A stretch of DNA of 22,990 bases from an uncultured Gammaproteobacteria bacterium (GTDB lineage Bacteria; Pseudomonadota; Gammaproteobacteria; Pseudomonadales; UBA5518): NCBI GenBank assembly GCA_903921135.1, contig CAIXOY010000397.1, forward strand, positions 1-22,990, written 5' to 3'. The notes beneath the pieces were generated by a model. It was not told the DNA's origin and did not search any database. It saw only the letters and a program-made list of their open reading frames with translations. This document shows, piece by piece, positions 17,101 through 21,937 of the stretch; the first letter of the stretch is position 1; each line of letters begins with the position of its first letter. The position numbers and the translations under genes are program-made.

Positions 17101-18225
17101 ATCAACACCAGCCGCGGCTTCACGGGGCACGAGCAACTGGACGCGCTTGGGTTGATCCACATGGGCGGGCGCGTATACGACGCGGAACTGGGGCGCTTCC
17201 TGAGCGCGGATCCCTTCGTGCAGGACGGCTCCGACCTGCAGTCCCTGAACCGCTACAGCTACGTGGGCAACAACCCGTTGTCGGCCTGGGATCCCAGCGG
17301 GTTTTTCCTGAAAAAGCTTTTTGGTCGTGCGGCAGACGCTATCGGTGACGGCCTGCAGGCCGTGGGCGGGGTGGTCAAGCGCGCGCTCCAGCGCGCGGGC
17401 AGGATCTTCGACGCGGTGCCAGGCCTGCAGGCCATCGTGGCCGCGTGGGTCTGCGGACCTGCCGCGGTCGGCTGCATGGCCGCCTTCAACGCCGTGCTGA
17501 GTGCGGCGATCACGGCAGCCAATGGAGGCAACCTGATGCAGACACTCGCTGCTGCGGCGGTGGCGTATACGGAGACGCGGTTGGCGGGGGAGGTGGAGCC
17601 AGGAAGCTCCGACAGCGCGGGCGAACAGTTTCTCGGTTATCTGTCAGACGCTGCCACGGGGGACGCCGCAACTCGCTCGGGATCGGACGGGGCGAGTGGC
17701 GTGATGGCGATGCGCTTGCTCGATGTGGCCACGCGTACAGTGACGAGATCCCGGGCAGATGAGGATGAACCGCCTGCGTTACTGGTCAATCCGACGGGCT
17801 TCGGCATCCGTCACGATAGCCAGGGCAGCGGTGAATGGCTGGCCCCGCGCGGAGGGCGGCGTCATCACGGCCTCGACTTCCAAGCCATTGCGGGGCAGCA
17901 GGTGCGTGCACCCGTCGCCGGCGATATGGTGATATTCAGGGGTTCAGAGACCGGGTACCCGATGGTGGATATACATCCTGCAGACAAGGACCTGGGTTTT
18001 GACATGATCAGGCTGATCTATGTCGGGCAGGGGGGCGGTGCCGCTCTCGGGGCGAGGCAGACGGTGGAGGCAGGAGCGCCCATCGGAGAAGCCATCGACT
18101 TGCAGACAGTGAAAAACAGGGCAACGGGGCTACCATATCCCGGCGGCGTGACGCCTCATGTCCACGTCGAAATGTTCAGGAACGGAAGACACATAAACCC
18201 TACCCCTTGGTTCTTCAGGAGGTGA
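11101..18225 (+). CDS. Giant RHS polymorphic toxin with C-terminal M23 metallopeptidase domain
   Basis: 2,374 residues. Order: Sec signal (1-~29, ending GAGAHA); Fn3/Ig-like domains (~30-205); SpvB/TcdB N-terminal domain (~229-470, SLAYNSNAGNGIAGVGFDIAG); FG-GAP/VCBS repeats with DxDxDG-type loops at 594, 713, 759, 810, 868 and 921; a TcdB-middle-like region (~955-1100); YD repeats from ~1300 to 1840 (such as YDALGQL 1476, YDALGNI 1784). The RHS core spans ~1931-2067 (YLHKDHLGSLSAI, GFTGHE, GRFLSADPF, ending DPSG). After a hydrophobic stretch (~2110-2160) the tip is an M23 peptidase: zinc ligands H2255 and D2259 (HHGLDF) and H2353/H2355 (HVHVE). M23 enzymes cut peptidoglycan cross-bridges. 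The RHS shell is expected to encapsulate the tip and self-cleave after DPSG. SD GAGGGG is 7 bases before the ATG. Codon use changes near the tip. Confidence 0.92.
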   Translation: MQRHSRFARVCFFISAVLFQLVSGAGAHAVAPSRPASFTVSQTPVATGARYSLNWSAASGAGTITYDLRRRLAGGVWSVAYSGTALSRLESQSVAGPYEYRLRACNAAAECSAYTANLPLSVQVPVSIQAFSASVSTAAAGEQVFLSWNTEGATGVSLDQGVGTVPASGSTAVTPARSTTWTLSATGFTGNGSGTVTRAISVNVESAPAGSAAGTPQIEPAADQSRGAVGAVAASHEVGSDGSANLSFPLQVPPGVQGMHPAVSLAYNSNAGNGIAGVGFDIAGLGAIHRCPATLAREGVVDAVDFDDNDRFCLDGQRLVVLAGAQYGADGAEYRFENDTSDRLRSFGSEGTLMQDESGVYVTSNAAANPLWFEVHERSGRISRYGHTPDSRARRSLTFIGGCPPAGDFFVDADGICRNIETGQQRSLTYTQQDRSIEWKLADTRDRFGNRIAYTWDTSVSGEQLISRIDYNFSGAAGAGSGLALNSLRFSYETRPDVAVAYFAGGQLRQGRRLASVAAYSGETKIREWRIGYHATLAQPVRNSRVETVTECAGGSCVPATRFTWQGGGAGFAATAQNTGNPVIGWDKNPLVLDANGDGRDDMLQTNGNTGTWQLMLGNGQTLAPQTDTGIADTGRESARVLRYNPDDNRDDVLLARNGTWWVLKSVPAAGRAFSYTHPLNGTPVSVSVPGVAFTQINTGIPAMNPAEALLADVDGDGRQDLLYRNNGRVWVRLLTDNGFSATELQTDMAGLAGTYVFDADNDGRSDFLQTANGKWVIVKVVSVGGAQINVRRVYTNRQKGDEFNARLLDMDGDGLTDLLDHANATGEVFLLRNAGGELQPPRPLRQSADGPAWSVSDAAWASTRVVDFNADGRADLLYPEAGVWKVMLSSALPGNATALISPVATGISSDGWDRGPRLLDVTGNGMSDLLVAASSGTWTLRLHQGARPDYLASLSNGMGVETRFEYAAMPDPALPAVYTAGTGAVYPAIDVAKGAYLVSRVLQSNGIGGFNVTRHAYSGLRYHLGGRGSLGFASTRTSSEDTGIRTDATFSQDWQAGLQGSLQSLVTTAGAVVTSDTRNTWQSLALEAGTPAERRARRLLSTTVTKRDLNGAFMGTEDNSYQGIDAHGNVGKLQSVLKDASGTVLRSTTATNTWSNLENNWLIGLLDASEVKTEVPLATPATPITQRLAYAHDPLTGRKLRESLLDPVSGAVLRSTEFGVAADGTPRLDAFGQSRGQRLSGPDFVARHSGSEYSADGRFLVAEINALGHATTHAYFPDTEPLSPGLRRSTTDPNGIRTDYRYDAFGRVVSTIAYAGADGAGIETRSDYRWCASAEWCPANAVYYIATRGADGSESFAFVDALGREVRRSTRGMDGVLLNIDSRFDHAGRRSAVSEPYQWGLQSPVFTEVEHDVLGRPVRTLQADGRIDTVSFDGMLLTSLIDTQGRNQRKVERRDLMGNLVEVTDNAGVRTAYAYDALGQLTRLTPPAVAGLALAPTVLSYDSLGRKASISDPDKGSWRFTYNGLGELLTQTDAKGQSTCTAWDTLGRRVKRVDAYAGTRSTVPGHVSDASASCANPGAGSATTVWTFDTAAGAGKGQMAAVTGPEGYAESRVYNARGLPTRIDRRLASAGPVYSIDTRWDTLNRPETLTYPGSSNRLKVRRVYNPYGYLHELRNDATGALYQRIGERDQHGNVVSELYGNGVASVRYFDRRSGTLETIQSFRVFEPTVQNLQFSFDRLGNLASRDDLLRDVHESFGYDALNRLSATTADWGNGEPQTTTVTYDALGNIRSKTGVGTYRYGSECTGMRGPHAVCQITAGTVGAKNASYQYDANGNMTSGDGRSLVWSSFDKPIRIVAGGTTSDFRYGPEREPLQRDDTTAAGTTSTVFIDGVFESVSRPGGVLEERHYVGDAVLVSITGRSASAAGSVRTRYLHKDHLGSLSAITDESGQEIESFSFDPWGKRRAPTLASLIAKIGSPWTSLSRFQRANLSIAASLLASINTSRGFTGHEQLDALGLIHMGGRVYDAELGRFLSADPFVQDGSDLQSLNRYSYVGNNPLSAWDPSGFFLKKLFGRAADAIGDGLQAVGGVVKRALQRAGRIFDAVPGLQAIVAAWVCGPAAVGCMAAFNAVLSAAITAANGGNLMQTLAAAAVAYTETRLAGEVEPGSSDSAGEQFLGYLSDAATGDAATRSGSDGASGVMAMRLLDVATRTVTRSRADEDEPPALLVNPTGFGIRHDSQGSGEWLAPRGGRRHHGLDFQAIAGQQVRAPVAGDMVIFRGSETGYPMVDIHPADKDLGFDMIRLIYVGQGGGAALGARQTVEAGAPIGEAIDLQTVKNRATGLPYPGGVTPHVHVEMFRNGRHINPTPWFFRR
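12862..13900 (+). repeat. FG-GAP/VCBS repeat region inside the RHS gene
   Basis: Six calcium-loop units with consensus D-x-[DN]-x-D/N-G-x-x-D begin at about 12880, 13237, 13375, 13528, 13702 and 13861. After the first, the spacing is about 46-58 codons. Such units build a beta-propeller, as in the TcB part of ABC toxins and in SpvB-linked proteins, and fit an extracellular, calcium-rich setting. Confidence 0.8.
17785..18225 (+). other. M23 peptidase toxin tip (module within the RHS gene)
   Basis: This is residues ~2229-2374 of the RHS protein. HHGLDF at 17863-17880 and HVHVE at 18157-18171 supply the paired motifs of LytM/M23 endopeptidases, followed by the family-like ending NGRHINPTPWF. 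Codon use here includes several AGG, AGA and ATA codons (for example near 17930-17970 and 18175-18200) that are scarce in the preceding RHS body. The domain would cleave peptidoglycan cross-links in the periplasm of the recipient or producer. Confidence 0.8.
18217..18225 (+). promoter_or_regulatory. Perfect Shine-Dalgarno of the immunity gene, made of the toxin's last codons
   Basis: AGGAGGTGA is fully complementary to the usual 3' end of 16S rRNA and lies 4 bases before the immunity ATG. The same bases encode Arg-Arg-stop of the RHS protein. Ribosomes finishing the toxin would land on the immunity start, which couples the two genes. Confidence 0.85.
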
Positions 18226-18229
18226 GATC

Positions 18230-18676
18230 ATGAAAACGGCATTTCGCCTGGCTGCGATATGTTTGATGCTGGTAACTGCCACTGCGGCCCGAGCCGCGGA
18301 GCCAAGCTCCGAGGCCGTGGTCGGCAGATGGGTGTACTCGGCAACAGAGGGACATTCCGAATTCCAGGAGTGTCCGGACTTCATCACTTTTTCAGCTGAT
18401 GGCACTTACAAGGTCGACAACGAGTGTGCCGGCATCGACCCTGCCGCCCCCACCGTAGAAACAGGCCGTTGGGCGATCGAGCGATCGGATGCGCGCGAAT
18501 TCATCGTCTTCACAGATCGGAGTCCGCGCTCTGATCATGATTTTCTGGGCGATGACGGATTTCCCCGCATCCGGATTCTCGAGGCAGGCAAGGCTCTTCT
18601 TCGCGTCGAGATGTGCACCGTGGCGACTGCAGGCGGGGCCTGCCGGGTGGAGGTCTACCGTCGGTGGGCGCCATGA
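18230..18676 (+). CDS. Putative periplasmic immunity protein for the RHS-M23 toxin
   Basis: 148 residues. Residues 1-22 are a clear Sec signal (MKTAFRLAAICLMLVTATAARA), so the mature protein is periplasmic, which is where a peptidoglycan-cutting toxin acts. The body resembles a small lipocalin-like barrel: VVGRWVYSATEG, ITFSADGTYKV, TGRWAIERS and FIVFTD alternate as strands. Four mature cysteines (C48, C66, C129, C138) could form two disulfides. I recognise no named immunity family; the role is inferred from position, coupling to the toxin and localisation. It starts 4 bases after the RHS stop with a perfect SD. An alternative is a general lipocalin-like envelope protein with no toxin link. 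Confidence 0.65.
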   Translation: MKTAFRLAAICLMLVTATAARAAEPSSEAVVGRWVYSATEGHSEFQECPDFITFSADGTYKVDNECAGIDPAAPTVETGRWAIERSDAREFIVFTDRSPRSDHDFLGDDGFPRIRILEAGKALLRVEMCTVATAGGACRVEVYRRWAP

Positions 18677-18689
18677 ACGGGTTTGACGG

Positions 18690-18872
18690 ACCGAGCTCAA
18701 AGCGGCTGCAAGGCTCGGAGACGCAGGGTATCACGCCGAAGGCAAGGCAGTGCTCGGCTGGGAGCACTGGATGAAGACGGTGGCGGCCTGCGCGATCGAG
18801 CGTACTCCCGACGGCAAATGGATGTTCGCCGGCAACCTCTGCTTTGCCGAAACCGGTGGACCGTTCGAATGA
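18690..18872 (+). pseudogene. Orphan 3' gene remnant, possibly an old immunity gene
   Basis: This frame reads TELKAAARLGDAGYHAEGKA, then VLGWEHWMKTVAACAIERTP and DGKWMFAGNLCFAETGGPFE before a TGA at 18870-18872. It has a protein-like composition, but the frame is closed upstream by TGA at 18684-18686, and no good start or SD exists. The only ATG early enough (18771) would give 33 residues without a binding site. It looks like the tail of a truncated gene. Remnant immunity or toxin tails commonly accumulate behind RHS genes, but I cannot name the family. The rest of the gap up to 18982 holds no gene that I can see. Confidence 0.45.
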
Positions 18873-18982
18873 TGCGAGCCTGAAAATGCAGCGCGCCGTC
18901 ACGGTATTCAAGATCATCTGAAGGAGTTTCCCCCACCACCCCCCGCCCGCATTCCGGGCCCACCACACAGAGGCATCCCCCA

Positions 18983-19306
18983 ATGAAAAGGATTTCGTTG
19001 GCCGTTCTGATTCCTGTCTTTGCCGCGACCACCCTGCACGCGGCTCCCTGTTCAGCGCAGCAGTCACGCCCTGTGCAGTCGCTGGTTGATGTGTTCGAGA
19101 ACTGCATCGAGCAGGGCATCCTGGTGCAGATGCGTCGGGATGCCGCGAGCCGCAGCGCCGATGCCGTGCGACTTGCCTGTGCGGAGCACCGTGCCGCGCT
19201 CGATCCGCTGCTGGGCGTGGGCGCGCGCGCTGCCGTGGACCAGGCCGCTGCGCGCCGCGTCACGCAGGCGCTGTCCGGAGTTGCCGCCACTGTCCCCGTG
19301 CCATGA
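18983..19306 (+). CDS. Small exported protein of unknown function, first gene of the T2SS cluster
   Basis: 107 residues with a Sec signal (1-~20, MKRISLAVLIPVFAATTLHA). The mature part has three cysteines (C23, C41, C66) and helix-forming sequence (VQSLVDVFENCIEQGILVQM, then SADAVRLACAEHRAALDPLL). I do not recognise a family. GAGG at 18971-18974 lies 8 bases before the ATG. Its TGA overlaps the gspC ATG as ATGA, so it is almost certainly co-translated with gspC. It could be a periplasmic accessory of the secretion system, but that rests on position alone. Confidence 0.7.
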   Translation: MKRISLAVLIPVFAATTLHAAPCSAQQSRPVQSLVDVFENCIEQGILVQMRRDAASRSADAVRLACAEHRAALDPLLGVGARAAVDQAAARRVTQALSGVAATVPVP

Positions 19307-19965
19307 GCGCGACACCTGTGATGGCGCGGCCCGGTGCCTGGCACGCTGCGTCCCGCGGCGTGTACGTGTCGGCGCTCCTGTTGCTGTGCGTGTACGCCGG
19401 CGGGCAACTGCGACAGAGCTTGCTGCTGCGCGGGCAGGATGTGCCTGCGTTGCCATCGCCTGCGGTTGTGCCCCCCGAGCCTTCTGTGCGCGATTCCCCG
19501 CTATCAGCCCTGGCCGACATGCATCTCTTCGGCGAGTACCGCGAGCCCCAGCCGGCGGTTGAACCGCCTCCCGTGTCCGTGACTGAGGCTCCGCCCGGTC
19601 TTCGCCTCCAGGGCGTGTTCACCAGCAGTGAATCCATGATGGCCTCCGCCCTCGTTGCGCTCGAGGGTGGCGCTCCTGCACGGCGCTTCCAGCCCGGAGA
19701 CGCGATTACCCCGCAGGCTGAACTGGTGTCGGTGGCGCTCGATCATGTACTGCTGCGCACGGCGGGCGAAGTGCAGCGCTTGTCGCTCCATCGCGGATCG
19801 GGTGCCAAAGAGCATGCCCCTGCTCCCGCCAACAGCTCCCGGCTTCGAGCGGCAGTGCGCGGTCCGGGTACGCGTGGGGTGGTGCACCCCTCTGCCAGGC
19901 CTGATCCCGGCCGCGCTGCCGTGGTCATGGCGCGGCTGAGCCGCTTGCGGGCGGGCGGGGGCTGA
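19303..19965 (+). CDS. gspC: Type II secretion protein GspC
   Basis: 220 residues. An N-terminal membrane anchor (~17-39, YVSALLLLCVYAGGQL) follows a short cytoplasmic tail. After a Pro-rich linker comes the homology region, starting with the diagnostic LADMHLFGEYREP (~67-80). It continues with LRLQGVFTSSESMMASALVALEGG, ARRFQPGDAI and LVSVALDHVLLRTAGEVQRLSL. GspC bridges the inner-membrane platform and the secretin's N0 domain. There is no C-terminal PDZ domain; the last ~50 residues are Arg/Pro/Ala-rich. It overlaps the small gene upstream by 4 bases and is followed after 3 bases by gspD, so the genes form an operon. Confidence 0.87.
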   Translation: MSATPVMARPGAWHAASRGVYVSALLLLCVYAGGQLRQSLLLRGQDVPALPSPAVVPPEPSVRDSPLSALADMHLFGEYREPQPAVEPPPVSVTEAPPGLRLQGVFTSSESMMASALVALEGGAPARRFQPGDAITPQAELVSVALDHVLLRTAGEVQRLSLHRGSGAKEHAPAPANSSRLRAAVRGPGTRGVVHPSARPDPGRAAVVMARLSRLRAGGG

Positions 19966-19968
19966 ACC

Positions 19969-21936
19969 GTGGGGCTTCACATCAGCCTGCCACAGTCCCG
20001 GGCCCGTCCTCAGCGCCTGCTGCGCCTTGTCTGTGGGGCCCTGCTGCTGTCGTGCCCGTTCGGTGTCTCTCCAGTGCGCGCGCAAACCGATGCAATGCAT
20101 GCCGACACCCGGGTGCTATCCGGCGGCGCCTCAGGGGATGCGAGCACCGCCGACTCCCTCAACCTCGCTCTCGAAGATGCCGATGTGCGTGAACTCGTGC
20201 GCTGGGCCAGTCCCTATCTCGACAAGCCCGTGGTGCTCCACCCGCAGGTGCAGGGAAAGGTCACCGTCTATGGCGGTGCGCCGCTCGGGCGCGGGGATGT
20301 GCGTCGCGTGTTGCTATCGGTGTTGCAGGTGCACGGTTTCACCGTCATCGAAACAGCCGAGAGCATCAAGATCCTGCCTGATGCGCTCGCCAAGGAAAAC
20401 ACGCCGCGCTTTCTGGGCGAGAGCGCGCAGCAGGCCGACGAAGAGATCGTGGTGCATGTGCTGAAGCTCACCAACATCCCGGCACAGGACGTGGTGGAAC
20501 TGCTGCGACCGATGGTGCCGCAGAGCGCACTGCTCACGCATTACCCGGGAAGCAACCTGCTTCTTCTGGCCGACCGGGCAAGCAACATCGAGCACCTTCT
20601 GAAGCTCGTGCAGCGTGTGGACCAGGCGGGTGAAATCGACATCGACACCCTTGCGCTGCAGTTTGCTGATGCACGCGCCGTGGCAGCGGTGGTGAATACG
20701 CTGCTGCCCCGCAGCGAGGCCGGTGCCGCCGGTGGGCAGGCCTTCGCCATCGCCGTTGACGAGCGTTCGAACAGCGTGCTGATGAGCGGAGACCCCGTGC
20801 TGCGCGAGCAACTCGGCGGTTTGATCCGGGGCCTCGACCGTCCCGCCGGAAAAGGGGATTCCACGCAGGTGATCTTCCTCGACTACGCCAGCGCCACCGA
20901 GTTGCTGCCAGTCCTGAAAAGCGTGGCTGCCAACGCGCTGAAAGACGCCGCGGATCAGACGTTCCGCAAGGACGCCGCAGCGAATCTCGAAGTGAGCGAG
21001 GCCAGCAATGCCATCGTGGTGACGGCACCCGCGCCGGTGCTTGCGGCCCTGCGCTCCGTGGTGGCCGAGCTCGATACACGCCGCCCGCAAGTGCTGGTGG
21101 AGGCCGTGATCATCGAGGTGGGACGCGAGCTTTTCCGCGACATCGGCGTGGAATGGCGCAACACCCTCCCGGAGGACGGTGTCTTCGCGGGCAGCGCTGC
21201 GCTTCCGGGTGGTGTGTCGACGCCCGCGGCGCCACGGCTCGGAGAGGGTTTCACGCTGGGTTTTTACGGCAGCGGCGAGTTGCGCGCGCTCCTGCGTGCG
21301 CTCGAGGGCAGCAGTCGCGCCAATGTGCTTTCCACCCCGACCATCGTGGCCATGAACAACGAGACGGCGGAGATTCTCGTGGGAGAGAACGTGCCGTTCA
21401 TCACGGGGGCGAGCACAGGAGCGGCTTCCTCCACAGGCAACCCATTCCAGACCATCGAACGCAAGGATATCGGCGTGACCTTGAAGGTCCGACCACGCAT
21501 CAACCGTGACGGATCCATCGACATGAGCATCGAGCAGACGGTGGAGAGCATCTCGCCGAGCGCAGCCGATGCTGCCGACATTGTCACCAGCAAGCGGCGC
21601 ATCAGCACGCGGGTACTGATCGGGGACGACGAGGTGCTGGTGCTCGGCGGGCTCATGCGCGATGAGTTCACGCAGGCGGGCAAGGGCGTGCCGCTGCTCT
21701 CGCGCATACCGGTTCTGGGAAGGCTCTTCCGCAGCAGTTCCGGCAAGACCCTGAAAAAGAACCTGATGGTGTTCATCCACCCGCGCATCCTCGGGAGCCG
21801 TGTGGCGGCAGAGGCGCTCAGTCGCCCGCGCTACGAACACCTGCAGCAGGAACAGCGCCGCTTCAACGCAGCGGGCGACGAGCTGCGGGCAAGGGGCGCG
21901 CTCCCCGAGGCGCCCGCGCTTCCTCCGGTGCCCTGA
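19969..21936 (+). CDS. gspD: Type II secretion secretin GspD
   Basis: 655 residues, GTG start 3 bases after the gspC stop. Signal peptide ~1-38 (…FGVSPVRA). The N0 domain (~50-130, LNLALEDADVRELVRWAS then VTVYGGAPLGRGDVRRVLLS) is followed by N1-N3 domains, for example VLKLTNIPAQDVVELLRPMV, FADARAVAAVVNTLL and FLDYASATELLPVLKSV. The secretin core follows (VLVEAVIIEVGRELFRDIGV, VLSTPTIVAMNNETAEILVG, VTLKVRPRINRDGSIDMSIE, VLVLGGLMRDE). It forms the outer-membrane channel through which folded proteins leave the periplasm. The C-terminal ~60 residues after the barrel (RPRYEHLQQEQRRFNAAG) could be the pilotin-binding or S-domain region; no pilotin gene is in the window. Confidence 0.95.
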   Translation: MGLHISLPQSRARPQRLLRLVCGALLLSCPFGVSPVRAQTDAMHADTRVLSGGASGDASTADSLNLALEDADVRELVRWASPYLDKPVVLHPQVQGKVTVYGGAPLGRGDVRRVLLSVLQVHGFTVIETAESIKILPDALAKENTPRFLGESAQQADEEIVVHVLKLTNIPAQDVVELLRPMVPQSALLTHYPGSNLLLLADRASNIEHLLKLVQRVDQAGEIDIDTLALQFADARAVAAVVNTLLPRSEAGAAGGQAFAIAVDERSNSVLMSGDPVLREQLGGLIRGLDRPAGKGDSTQVIFLDYASATELLPVLKSVAANALKDAADQTFRKDAAANLEVSEASNAIVVTAPAPVLAALRSVVAELDTRRPQVLVEAVIIEVGRELFRDIGVEWRNTLPEDGVFAGSAALPGGVSTPAAPRLGEGFTLGFYGSGELRALLRALEGSSRANVLSTPTIVAMNNETAEILVGENVPFITGASTGAASSTGNPFQTIERKDIGVTLKVRPRINRDGSIDMSIEQTVESISPSAADAADIVTSKRRISTRVLIGDDEVLVLGGLMRDEFTQAGKGVPLLSRIPVLGRLFRSSSGKTLKKNLMVFIHPRILGSRVAAEALSRPRYEHLQQEQRRFNAAGDELRARGALPEAPALPPVP

Positions 21937-21937
21937 G

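Noticed and set aside
18683..18883. A 66-codon Arg-rich plus-strand frame after the immunity gene
   Set aside because: Its composition is that of an off-frame translation; the neighbouring frame (18690-18872) reads as a real protein tail instead.
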